A stretch of 64,000 nt of DNA from Candidatus Opimibacter skivensis (GTDB taxonomy: Bacteria > Bacteroidota > Bacteroidia > Chitinophagales > Saprospiraceae): contig JADKHH010000009.1 of assembly GCA_016721905.1 (NCBI GenBank), positions 121,798 to 185,797 of the forward strand. Direction: 5' to 3'. Below are positions 17,537 to 26,308 of the stretch, one piece after another. A program made the position numbers and the translations under genes. The notes beneath the pieces are model-generated. The model saw only the letters and a program-made list of their open reading frames with translations, ran no database searches and was not told the DNA's origin. Positions within the stretch are counted from its first letter, which is position 1. The number at the start of each line of letters is the position of its first letter.

Positions 17537-17570
17537 CTTCGCCTTAGCCTTCGCCTTCGCCTTCGCCTTA
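17537..17570. repeat. Hexamer repeat CTTCGC
   Basis: About five imperfect copies of the 6-bp unit CCTTCG overlap the stop codon of rlmN. The same hexamer occurs at the very start of the window (1-12). Confidence 0.6.
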
Positions 17571-18611
17571 TTTCTGGTTAGCAAGCTGCCCGCAGGCAGC
17601 ATCGATGTCTTTGCCGCGACTGCGACGCACTGTGATCATCACATCTTTATTTCGCACGTGACGCGCAAACCTATCCACCTGGCTTTCATCGGCTCTTTCA
17701 AAAGGAACACCGGGAACAGGGTTGTATTCAATTATATTCACCTTGACGGGAAATTGTCCGCGACATAACCTGACGAGTTTGTCTGCGTCTTCGATGCTAT
17801 CATTAAAGCCTTTCAAGGCGATATATTCAAAGGAGATGCGACCACCGGTTTGTTTGTAGAAATAATCCAGGGCTTCCATCAGCGATCGGAGGCTGTTAGT
17901 TTCGTTGATGGGCATGATTTGGTTACGCTTGTTGTCATCCGCTGCGTGCAATGAAAGTGCGAGGTTAAATTTCACTTTTTCATCACCGAGTCTTCTGATC
18001 ATCTTGGCAATCCCGGCAGTACTTAACGTAATCCGTCGTGGAGACCAGGCCATGCCTTCCGGACTGGTAATCTTGTGGATGCTTTCCATCACCGGACCAT
18101 AGTTGAGCAGTGGCTCACCCATGCCCATGTATACAATGTTTGTAAGCGGATAACCCAGCATCTCCTGACTGAGTTTATTAGTATCAAACGCCTGATCATA
18201 GATTTCACCTGCCGTCAGATTGCGTAACCTTCCCATCTGACCGGTTGCACAAAAGCTACAGGTAAGACTGCATCCTACTTGTGAAGAAACACAAGCAGTC
18301 GAACGGCGGTCTTCCGGCACTGGAATCATGACCGTCTCTATCTTATAACCATCATGTAGCTTGTACCGTGACTTGACAGTACCATCAGCACTGTTTTGTC
18401 GTACATCCAAAATGATGCTTTCAAAAGTAAACCTGTCACTGAGTTCCTGACGAAGTGCGGCGGGAACATTTGACATATCATCAAATCCCTTGGCACCCAG
18501 CTTCCACATCCAATCGAAAACCTGCTTAGCCCGATAGGCAGGCTGCCCCATCGTTGCAAAAGATTTTTGCAGCTCGGCAATGGTTTGGGTCCTGATGTCG
18601 GTTTTGGTCAT
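17568..18611 (-). CDS. rlmN: 23S rRNA (adenine-2503-C2)-methyltransferase RlmN
   Basis: This 347-residue radical SAM enzyme methylates C2 of A2503 in 23S rRNA and, in studied bacteria, A37 of some tRNAs. The radical SAM motif VGCSLTCSFCATG gives the CxxxCxxC cluster ligands near residues 114-121. The sequence also shows NIVYMGMGEPLLNY (SAM-binding GEP), the structural MPINETN, and a C-terminal RRSRGKDIDAACGQL containing the second catalytic Cys. The first catalytic Cys is in STACVSSQ. Length is normal for the family and the frame is intact. It is flanked by intergenic simple repeats on both sides. Confidence 0.97.
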   Translation of the reverse strand: MTKTDIRTQTIAELQKSFATMGQPAYRAKQVFDWMWKLGAKGFDDMSNVPAALRQELSDRFTFESIILDVRQNSADGTVKSRYKLHDGYKIETVMIPVPEDRRSTACVSSQVGCSLTCSFCATGQMGRLRNLTAGEIYDQAFDTNKLSQEMLGYPLTNIVYMGMGEPLLNYGPVMESIHKITSPEGMAWSPRRITLSTAGIAKMIRRLGDEKVKFNLALSLHAADDNKRNQIMPINETNSLRSLMEALDYFYKQTGGRISFEYIALKGFNDSIEDADKLVRLCRGQFPVKVNIIEYNPVPGVPFERADESQVDRFARHVRNKDVMITVRRSRGKDIDAACGQLANQK

Positions 18612-18753
18612 GTGAGTTGTGAATGGTGAGTTGTGAGTTTAAAATCGTCAGGCGTGAGTCGTGAGTGGTGAATGGGTTTTTTTATAAGTCTTATGTCATG
18701 AACTGGTAGCCGTAAGCTGGTAGCTAAAAACTGATAGCTGATAGCTGACAGCT
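18612..18753. repeat. Intergenic simple repeats (GTGAGTTGTGA and AGCTGATAGCTG)
   Basis: Immediately 5' of rlmN are degenerate GTGAGT/TGTGAAT units (18612-18676). After these come AGCTGGTAGCT/AGCTGATAGCTG units (18710-18753), running up to the stop of the glycosyltransferase gene. The second unit also occurs at 21138-21163 beside the end of another gene. Confidence 0.65.
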
Positions 18754-18757
18754 AAAA

Positions 18758-19539
18758 TTACAACCGCACAGGTTCAAAAGAGGGCTTTCTTACTATAATG
18801 CCTTTATAAAGCGGATGTTTGATTAGGCCCATGCGTTGAAACAGATGGATGACAGAAACTTTCATCACACCAATTCCATACTTCATACTTCTTGGGAGGT
18901 TGATAGAAGAGGCTTCCTCAAAATATTTGGTAGGGCAAGTCACCTCTCCAATCTGAAATCCAGCATAGATTATCTGGGACAACATCTCATTGTCAAAGAT
19001 GAAATCATCAGAATTGGTTTCAAAAGGAATGGCGCGTAGGACATCACTTCCGAATGCTCTGTAGCCAGTGTGATATTCTGACAGCTTGTAATTGACCAGG
19101 ATGTTCTGGAACAGGGTGAGGAACCTGTTGGCCCAGTATTTATAGATCGGCATACCTCCGCGCAGAGCTCCTTTGCCAAGGATCCTTGAACCTAGTACAA
19201 CCGGATATAAATTTTCACCGATGATATTGACCATACTCGGGATGAGGAGTGGAGTATACTGGTAATCAGGATGGAGCATGATCACGATATCGGCATTGAC
19301 CTCCAGGGCTTTTTTATACAGCGATTTCTGATTACCGCCGTATCCTTTATTTTGTTCATGCCGGATGATGTGGTGGATACCAAGCGCGCGGGCTTCTTCC
19401 ACTGTATTATCCCGGCTGGCATCATCGCAGAGGATAACTTCATCGACGATGTCACGTGGGATTTCCGCATAGGTCTTGGCCAGGGTGCGGGATGCATTAT
19501 ATGCAGGCAGGACGACGACTACCTTTTATCCTTATACAT
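18758..19539 (-). CDS. Family 2 glycosyltransferase (DPM1-like), one frame break
   Basis: This 260-residue GT2 enzyme resembles dolichol/polyprenyl-phosphate sugar synthases. Restoring one A in AAAAGG near 19525 joins the start MYKDKK to VVVVLPAYNASRTL and ILCDDASRDNT (nucleotide-binding). The sequence continues with NKGYGGNQKSLYKKAL, VIMLHPDYQY (DxD-like metal site replaced by HPDYQY, as in many of this subgroup), VVLGSRILGKG, YHTGYRAFG and a basic C-terminus. No transmembrane tail is present, so it is a soluble or peripheral enzyme. Acceptor unknown; cell-envelope glycolipid synthesis is the likely setting. Confidence 0.85.
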
Positions 19540-19592
19540 AGCGCAAAGATAGATGGAATGCTTTAGATGAATGAACCGGCGGGTGTACAAAT

Positions 19593-19625
19593 AAAAAAGC
19601 CTCCGCAATGAAGCAGAGGCTTTTT
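19593..19625. terminator. Bidirectional hairpin terminator
   Basis: AAAAAAGCCTC and GAGGCTTTTT form a 10-bp stem around a 12-nt loop, with A and T runs on both sides. It ends the lipoprotein transcript on the minus strand. Confidence 0.85.
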
Positions 19626-19647
19626 AGATTTTGATCTGAGGTAAGAA

Positions 19648-20205
19648 TTACTTCTTAGCAGCAGGAGCAGCAGGAGCAAATGAACCCATCAACTGTGTGA
19701 GGGCAGACATTGCTGTATCTACGCCACCTTTAACAGTGCCGTATGTACCTTGCCATGCTTTCAGGTTGTCACCAGCGGTTGTTACTAAACCACCGAGTTC
19801 AGCCAACTGAGCTGTAACATCACCTTCGATTTTGCCTGCAGCAAGACCGTCTTTGAGAGCAGTTACTGCAGCAGATTTCTCTGTCCAGGTAGCTACGAAG
19901 TCGTTGATGTTTTGCTGAAGAGGAGCGTAAGCACCTAAAGCATCAGTTACTGCTTTGTTAGCAGCATCCCAAGCAGCAGTTTGCTCTGGCTTCAGTTTCT
20001 TAGCAGTCATTTCATCCAGTTGTACGCCAGCCAGAGCCTTTGTATAACCTGTGAGGTCATTGCTAACCATTCCTGAGAAATCAGTAACGGCTTTGGTTGT
20101 GTTGTCCCAGTTACCAGAAAGTTCTTCGATACCGGCACGGTATTGCTCAACGCCTTTACAAGAAATCATCAGTAAAGGAAGGGCGAATAATAACAGTTTT
20201 TTCAT
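19648..20205 (-). CDS. Hypothetical helical lipoprotein
   Basis: This 185-residue predicted lipoprotein has the signal MKKLLLFALPLLMISC with the lipid-modified Cys at 16. The mature protein is Ala-rich and almost wholly helical, with amphipathic repeats (WDAANKAVTDALGAYAPLQ, WTEKSAAVTALKDGL, VKGGVDTAMSALTQL) and an Ala-Pro-Lys tail. No family is recognised. The layout resembles a membrane-attached coiled-coil lipoprotein. It has its own promoter element and terminator, so it is monocistronic, and its even codon use suggests good expression. Confidence 0.75.
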   Translation of the reverse strand: MKKLLLFALPLLMISCKGVEQYRAGIEELSGNWDNTTKAVTDFSGMVSNDLTGYTKALAGVQLDEMTAKKLKPEQTAAWDAANKAVTDALGAYAPLQQNINDFVATWTEKSAAVTALKDGLAAGKIEGDVTAQLAELGGLVTTAGDNLKAWQGTYGTVKGGVDTAMSALTQLMGSFAPAAPAAKK

Positions 20206-20234
20206 GTTGTTTGTGTTTTTGTCAATTGTGGGCG

Positions 20235-20242
20235 CAAATGTA
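20235..20242 (-). promoter_or_regulatory. Promoter -7 element of the lipoprotein gene
   Basis: TACATTTG on the minus strand matches the Bacteroidota TAnnTTTG -7 box and lies 30 bp before the ATG. No clear TTG -33 box is seen. Confidence 0.5.
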
Positions 20243-20515
20243 AGGCATATTCCACTAATAATCAGGATTTTTTAACAGAATTTTAAACTTTAATATAGTC
20301 GACAGAAGAAAATTTCTTTGTAAAGGCAATAGCATATAATATTCTGCTAACTCGCTGTTTTCCAATGATTATGCGACATTATTGAAATATACCAAATCAA
20401 ATTAGTTTTAACAATTCGGGTAAAAGTCGCTTTTTCAGCCTAAAGTGGTCATTTTCAGAAGGTTTCCCTCCTTTTCTTAGCTCATGATCACGTCAAATCC
20501 TGCATTTGCCTGGCG

Positions 20516-20593
20516 GTAATCAGTAATCAGTAATCAGTAATCTGAAGACAGGAACTGCCGACTGTGGACTGCCGACTGAAAGATGCCGACTGA
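20516..20593. repeat. Short tandem repeats leading into the palindrome array
   Basis: The stretch 20206-20593 has no gene. It carries AATCAGT repeated three to four times (20517-20543), then GACTGCCGACTG-type units (20555-20592) that continue as the spacer sequence of the 139-bp array. Confidence 0.7.
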
Positions 20594-21087
20594 TCATGAG
20601 CGGCCCGCGACTTGAAAGTCGGGGCAATTCAATTTGCCTGGCTTGAAAAGCCAGGTTTTTGCGCTCATGACAATGCCGACTGAAGACTGCCAACTGCTGA
20701 CTGAAAACTGCCGACTGAAAACTGCCGACTGATCATGAGCGGCCCGCGACTTGAAAGTCGGGGCAATTCAATTTGCCTGGCTTGAAAAGCCAGGTTTTTG
20801 CGCTCATGACAATGCCGACTGAAGACTGCCAACTGCTGACTGAAAACTGCCGACTGAAAACTGCCGACTGATCATGAGCGGCCCGCGACTTGAAAGTCGG
20901 GGCAATTCAATTTGCCTGGCTTGAAAAGCCAGGTTTTTGCGCTCATGACAATGCCGACTGAAGACTGCCAACTGCTGACTGAAAACTGCCGACTGAAAAC
21001 TGCCGACTGATCATGAGCAGCCCGCGACTTGAAAGTCGGGGCAATTCAATTTGCCTGGCTTGAAAAGCCAGGTTTTTGCGCTCATGA
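20594..21087. repeat. Array of four 139-bp palindromic repeats
   Basis: A 77-nt palindromic unit starts at 20594, 20733, 20872 and 21011, a period of exactly 139 bp. The copies are identical except GAGCAG for GAGCGG in the last. Each unit is closed by TCATGAGC/GCTCATGA and contains two inner hairpins: GCCC-g-CGACTT/AAGTCG-GGGC and CCTGGCTT/AAGCCAGG followed by T5. The 62-nt spacers are made of GACTGCCAACTG/GACTGCCGACTG units. It lies directly downstream of the 18-kb secreted-protein operon. Confidence 0.9.
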
Positions 21088-21162
21088 CAATGCCGACTGA
21101 AGACTGCCAACTGCCGACTGTGAAGACTGCCAACTGGCAGCTGATAGCTGACAGCTGATAGC
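21088..21162. repeat. Degenerate repeat tail after the array
   Basis: A partial spacer of GACTGCC-type units is followed by CAGCTGATAGCTGACAGCT units, reaching the stop codon of the beta-helix protein gene. Confidence 0.6.
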
Positions 21163-23877
21163 TTAGTGTATACCATTTGCTCCCCTGAACTCCACCTGTG
21201 CTCCTGCCAGGTTGACCACGTCCTTGCCAAGGCTTGACGTATTGAGTCTGAAGATGCAATTTTCAATAATCAGGTTAGCGGTATTGCCTGTAGAAAGAAG
21301 GGCTGCAGCCTGATCGGTGGCATAATTGCGTTCGAAAATCACATTTAAAAAATGGCCGGTTCCTAAATTGAGGACACCGGCTCCTATGTTGTCAGGATTA
21401 TTGGCGTGATCTGCATGACCGTAGGTGATGGTGACGCCATCAACTATACAACCAAGGCATTGATCTGTCAAAACAAGTGTGTGGTAACTATTGTCTGAAA
21501 GTGTATCGGCGATATTGATATCTCCGCTTATTTGCACCAGCTCAGGATCATTGGTCCGCTCAGCTCGTGTCAGTTCGACTCCAATGAAACCGCCATATAT
21601 GCTGATACTATCATGCAGGATAAAGCTTGTATCACGGCGTGTAGGATGTGGCGAATATATTCCCTCAGCTATCCATATTTCGTCAGCATTCGCCCATTCC
21701 CTTGCAGCTTCAAGAGCATCTTTCAATTCTACAAATGCATTTGCCCAGGAGGTCCCGTTGTTTAACCCTGTAGCGTCCTTGTCGACATATACCTGGGAAG
21801 AAGGAAATATGCATGGCCCTGTAAGGATGACCTCGGTAACCACCGTACTGTCGCAGCCAAAGACAGAAGTGAGTTCATCTGTATAGAATCCAGCTTCCGT
21901 TTGATAACTTCCACCGACAAAGATGCTGTCCTGGTTGCACATCATATGGATGAGGGTATCAAGGGAGGTTGGATGGACATTGACCATGATGGAATCGGTG
22001 TTGACACAACCAAATTCATCAGTCCCTGTGACAAAGTACAAGGTAGAGGTATCTGTCAGCAATGCCTGGATGGAAGACTCCTGGAAATTGAGTGCAATTT
22101 GCGGATACCAATAATAGGTGTTAGCTCCATCTGGATTGAGATAATGTAATTCTCCTGGACATGTTTCCAGATCATCTCCTGCATCAACCACAGGAAATCC
22201 TCTTACTAAGAAATATTGTGAGGTATCTTGTATCAAGGTGGAATCCGTGGCGATCACAAAAAATCTCACGGTTAAGCCCGCTAATGAATCTGGCAATACC
22301 CAACTGAATGGATGCATCGATGTGTCAATGTTACTTACCAATGTGATAAAGGTTTCACCACTATCAATAGTCATGACAAAATTTACCCGATCGGCCATGA
22401 TAGTGGAATAGTCAAGATTAATGGTATCCTGTATACAAAACACATCCTGTATCGCCGGTTGGATATTAATCTCCCATTTTGGAAGTATAAACACATTGGC
22501 CTCTAATGAATCTTTTACTTCCCGGTTTCCGGTGTTATCAATGCCTATGATATAGAAACGATAGTGTGATCCGTATTCGCCGACAAACGCATGTGTTAAT
22601 GAGTCTGCTACAGTGACCAGTGCTTTTACGTATGGCCCTTCATCTTTTGAAACATAGATTTCGAAAGAACCTAAACCGCTTCCTCCGGGATCATCTGTTC
22701 CGCTCCAGGAAAGCTGAAGAATATTGTCTTCCGAAATAGTATCAAGGCTTTCGAGGATAGTCGTTGGGGGAAATGCATCAATTAGATTCGACCAGGTATT
22801 GGTAACAATCGGGTCGTTATCATCAAAGATGATGGAGGCTATTGCCTGGACGGTGTCACCTGTCATCGTATTGGTCTTTGCTTTCACAGAGAAAGTGACA
22901 AACCCTTCCCCGGAGTGGGTGAGGGTATCATTGATGGGTAAAAATCCTATCAGTGGATCTGTTGGCTGTTGATTGGTCAATGGGTCAATGGTAGTGAGTT
23001 GCCAGAATCCACGACGGTTTTGTACATCCAGTCCTGCCACCACATCTACATAAAATCCGTATTCAGTGATTAAATCATATCGTTTTTGAAACGACGATGC
23101 ATTCACCGGGACATCAAAGGAAAGGTCTCCAAATCCAAAAGTGCCCAGACGAAAGGTGTATGGGTTGATATCCTCATCAAAATCATGCGAAATAAATACT
23201 TTTTTCGCAGGGGCTGAAGCCAGATTAGGATCATTTTCAAAACGTACGGTATAAGGTAATGTATCCTGGATAGAAACCCACTGTGGAGGACCATAGCCAG
23301 AAGGACCAGCAATATCATTAGGGTCATATGCGCAAAGAAATTGGCCAACCAGAATATGCCGTTTTTTTTCCTCCCGGCATCCATGGTCATCACTGACACT
23401 AAAGGTAAAATCCGTTGTCGAACCAAACCTAATGACTTTGTGATTAATTCCCCGTTGACCCTGGATGGTATATGGTGGCGTACCACCTGTGGCACCTACT
23501 CTGTAGTAGACAGGAATAGGTGTGTGGCATTCATAAGGCCTGGGTGTCTCCAGCAACTCAAGGGTCATGACAAGTTTTGAATCCGGCTCTTCTATGACTA
23601 CCGTTTTAGTATGATCACAAGCGGTGGCATCTGTGACCGTGACGGTATATGTCCCTGCGGCAATGTTGATTCTATTTTGTCCGCTAAACCCATCACTCCA
23701 GGCATATTGAATGGGAGCCGTTGCATTCGGCACAGAAACATAAATAGATCCGTCATGCTTTCCATGACAAGTAACATCTGTTTTGGTTGCGAAGATTTGC
23801 GCATTCCCGAGCGTGCATAAGGAGCAAAAGGAAAGCACCATCAAATGGATATTAAATATCAATCTATGAATTTTCAT
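21163..23877 (-). CDS. Secreted multi-domain protein (SprB-type repeat, DPND domain, beta-helix tail)
   Basis: This 904-residue protein is the last gene of the minus-strand secreted-protein operon; its ATG overlaps the preceding stop by 4 bp. After a signal peptide ending GNAQ come: a SprB-like repeat (TCHGKHDGSIYVSV, PIQYAWSDGFSG, GTYTVTVTDATACD; residues 30-97); a second such module; a YDPNDIAGPSGYGP block starting a DUF11-like domain common in T9SS cargo; an FnIII/Ig-type region; PVVDAGDDLETCPGE; and finally a right-handed beta-helix (YVDKDATGLNNGTSWANAF to the end). There is no recognisable T9SS sorting domain: the protein ends in the beta-helix, as does the C10 peptidase fusion at 56397-59965. 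The frame is intact. Confidence 0.8.
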   Translation of the reverse strand: MKIHRLIFNIHLMVLSFCSLCTLGNAQIFATKTDVTCHGKHDGSIYVSVPNATAPIQYAWSDGFSGQNRINIAAGTYTVTVTDATACDHTKTVVIEEPDSKLVMTLELLETPRPYECHTPIPVYYRVGATGGTPPYTIQGQRGINHKVIRFGSTTDFTFSVSDDHGCREEKKRHILVGQFLCAYDPNDIAGPSGYGPPQWVSIQDTLPYTVRFENDPNLASAPAKKVFISHDFDEDINPYTFRLGTFGFGDLSFDVPVNASSFQKRYDLITEYGFYVDVVAGLDVQNRRGFWQLTTIDPLTNQQPTDPLIGFLPINDTLTHSGEGFVTFSVKAKTNTMTGDTVQAIASIIFDDNDPIVTNTWSNLIDAFPPTTILESLDTISEDNILQLSWSGTDDPGGSGLGSFEIYVSKDEGPYVKALVTVADSLTHAFVGEYGSHYRFYIIGIDNTGNREVKDSLEANVFILPKWEINIQPAIQDVFCIQDTINLDYSTIMADRVNFVMTIDSGETFITLVSNIDTSMHPFSWVLPDSLAGLTVRFFVIATDSTLIQDTSQYFLVRGFPVVDAGDDLETCPGELHYLNPDGANTYYWYPQIALNFQESSIQALLTDTSTLYFVTGTDEFGCVNTDSIMVNVHPTSLDTLIHMMCNQDSIFVGGSYQTEAGFYTDELTSVFGCDSTVVTEVILTGPCIFPSSQVYVDKDATGLNNGTSWANAFVELKDALEAAREWANADEIWIAEGIYSPHPTRRDTSFILHDSISIYGGFIGVELTRAERTNDPELVQISGDINIADTLSDNSYHTLVLTDQCLGCIVDGVTITYGHADHANNPDNIGAGVLNLGTGHFLNVIFERNYATDQAAALLSTGNTANLIIENCIFRLNTSSLGKDVVNLAGAQVEFRGANGIH

Positions 23878-24748
23878 GGGGTTAATGCGTTAGGGCAATC
23901 CTGAATAAACTGTTCAAAGGTCAAACCTGTTTGCTCCAACAAGTGTCTTATAGCGTTCGTTGGCAAGGAGGCGTGCAGCAGATTGATGATATAATCGTAT
24001 TCAGTTTTACGAAGAGGAGCTTTCTTCAAATAGTTTGTGAATTCAGGATAATTTTCTGCATCGTTCCTATTCAGGGGTTGTATTAAATTTTCGAAAACAT
24101 CATTTGCTAATTTATAGTATGGGGATTCAATTCTGTATTTATCCATACAATGTGAAGTCAGAAACTCTGCACGAAGCACTTCTCCTTCAAAAACATCTTT
24201 GTTTGGATAGTATATGGAATTCTTGTCCTTGATTGCTAAAAAGAATTCTTTCTGTGCAGATGAGAAAAACACCAGAACTGGTTGAAATTCCAGATTCTCT
24301 TCGAGATTTAGAAAATACCATTTTCCATTTATTTCTTTCTGCGCATTGGAGACAATATAATTTGTATTGTTATAGCGCAGCACATATTTAGTGACAGAAT
24401 ATTTTTTTTCTCCGGCGGACAAGACATAGTGACTGTGCAACAGTGGCGTATATTGTCCAAATTGTTCTTTCCATGCAGCAAACGTTTCGATCGTGACATG
24501 GCATTCACCGGGCAGAAAAAAGAAGTATACGTTTGATAGTCTTGGCATTGAAAACTACCTGGTATCAAGTTAGATCCATCACTTTTCGATCCTGCGGCAG
24601 CCAAAGGTGAGGCATAAAAGGTGGCGTTCTGCAGTTTGTATTTGCCAGAATGAAAATCAAGTTTCAAATCAAATACATGCGAAAACTGACTCCAGGCAGG
24701 AATACTGAAAGAAAAGAAGAGTAGAAAATGTATGAATAGCGTCTTCAT
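23874..24748 (-). CDS. Hypothetical secreted protein, one frame break
   Basis: This 291-residue protein has the signal peptide MKTLFIHFLLFFSFSIPAWSQ and belongs to no family I recognise. A beta-rich N-terminal part (HVFDLKLDFHSGKYKLQN, FYASPLAA) precedes a helical C-terminal part (YKLANDVFENLIQPLN, HLLEQTGLTFEQFIQD). One T is missing from a T6 run near 24515; restoring it joins YTSFF to LPGECHVTIETF. It is the third gene of the operon, 3 bp after the previous stop and overlapping the next start. Position suggests a surface or periplasmic accessory of the giant protein. Confidence 0.6.
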
Positions 24749-24751
24749 GGT

Positions 24752-26299
24752 TTAGTCAACATTTAAGTCAATGAATTCGACGTATGGCGATTCATAGCCA
24801 TCAATTACTTTATAAGGGCCCAACTCAAAAGTAGGGGTGGAAAATGTAGGATTAGAGGGTGATCCAACATAAACGTAACCTGCAAATTTGACTTGCAAAC
24901 CTCCTACAGAAGCATTCGTTTCTATTTTTCCTTCCTGGAGTCTGGCTTTCATAGTCAAGTCAGATCCTGTTTCACCGGACACTGAAAGATTGAAGGGGCC
25001 AAAAGCAGCATCAACTGCAAAGCCGGCAAACAATTCAACTTTTCCAACAACATTTAATGTCCCATCCCAATCACTCATTTGCATGGAAGGATCCCTGGTT
25101 ACGTTACCTACGATTGTTATACCCGCTGCTGCACGTACATAAGGGAAGACATAGACATCAGCTAATCCGGGAACACTCGCAATGAAAAGGAAATTATATA
25201 AAGGCAAACAGCCACTTGCCCCAATCGCTGGCAGGGTTATTGCAAAATCAATCTTATTGCCAAGGTTTGGGTTGTGGTATTTATTCACCTCCTCCAGTGC
25301 CACGCCAAGTGTGATGTTATCTGCCGGGATGGTTAATCCTATAGGTATGGGCGTACAGTAGGCGCTCTGCAAAGGAAAAGAGTAAGAATTAAAAAATTTC
25401 TCTTTAAATTTCTTCACCTGGGAAAGATCAAGGGCTTTTTGAATAGTTACCGGGGAACTAACTGAGAGGGCAACTGTCACAGACTTATCACCAGCCGTAA
25501 CCGTATAGTAACCTGCTAAAGGACCCAGGCTTGCGGTCCATGATTCAGCCGCTTCAGGTGGAGCAGTGGGATTTCCTGACCAGTCGGGTTGTCCTGCAGG
25601 AAAAGTGGACTCGTCGTTAGGTATGGCGCGAAATTCTACTAAATGCATGCCTGCAAGTGGCTTAACAATATATAGTGTTTCTCCTGCTTGCGCCTTACGC
25701 TCTTCATTCACCATATCACTGGCGATAACATCCTTCACCCCGATATTCACTTCAATGATTTCTTCATCATAACATTCCGGGTTGCTGGTACTGGTCGCCC
25801 GAATAGTCACTTTACCTGAACGCACGCAACCGGAAATCCATCCTGCTTGTGAGATAGTAGCCTCCGTATTATCAGGATCGGCATGAACACTCCATGTGAA
25901 GGGCTCCGGAGGAAGAGATCCATATCCATTCTCTGTTAGGGTAGCTTTCGCTTGATTCGCCTCACCGTTGGGGTATATATACGTTGGATAAAATTTAATT
26001 CCACCAAAGTACACGACCACCCTGACTCGATCAATCGCTTTAAAAGAAAAAAACTGATCGGTGACTGTTACATTGTACCATGTTGTTTTGTCCGGTTTGA
26101 CAATAGGTGTCTTTTGATTTACCTGATCTGCTGTCAGGCCATCTGCCGCCGCCCATACATAACAATGATCTGGATTCGGGTTGTCAATACCGATAGCAGC
26201 CCCGTTTCCGGAACAGCATATTTTTTCTTCACCGGCATACTGCTGGCTTTGCGCATGCATGGCGGATAATATCAGTATAACTATTAATGTAAATTTCAT
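24752..26299 (-). CDS. Hypothetical secreted protein with Ig-like region
   Basis: This 515-residue secreted protein has the signal MKFTLIVILILSAMHAQSQ. The N-terminal third is Ig-like (VWAAADGLTADQVNQKTP, TTWYNVTVTDQFF), as in gliding-type cargo. A second Ig-like region follows (FTWSVHADPDN, VTIRATSTSNPECYD). The last 200 residues are beta-rich, with amphipathic strands and aromatic turns (FAGFAVDAAFGPFNLSVSG, KFAGYVYVG) that could form a small barrel or sandwich. No T9SS sorting domain is seen. It begins 9 bp after the stop of the giant gene and the frame is intact. Not recognised as a family. Confidence 0.6.
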   Translation of the reverse strand: MKFTLIVILILSAMHAQSQQYAGEEKICCSGNGAAIGIDNPNPDHCYVWAAADGLTADQVNQKTPIVKPDKTTWYNVTVTDQFFSFKAIDRVRVVVYFGGIKFYPTYIYPNGEANQAKATLTENGYGSLPPEPFTWSVHADPDNTEATISQAGWISGCVRSGKVTIRATSTSNPECYDEEIIEVNIGVKDVIASDMVNEERKAQAGETLYIVKPLAGMHLVEFRAIPNDESTFPAGQPDWSGNPTAPPEAAESWTASLGPLAGYYTVTAGDKSVTVALSVSSPVTIQKALDLSQVKKFKEKFFNSYSFPLQSAYCTPIPIGLTIPADNITLGVALEEVNKYHNPNLGNKIDFAITLPAIGASGCLPLYNFLFIASVPGLADVYVFPYVRAAAGITIVGNVTRDPSMQMSDWDGTLNVVGKVELFAGFAVDAAFGPFNLSVSGETGSDLTMKARLQEGKIETNASVGGLQVKFAGYVYVGSPSNPTFSTPTFELGPYKVIDGYESPYVEFIDLNVD

Positions 26300-26308
26300 G
26301 TTCGCATA

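Noticed and set aside
20594..21087. A CRISPR array
   Set aside because: Units are 139 bp with a repeated, not unique, spacer, and no cas genes are nearby.
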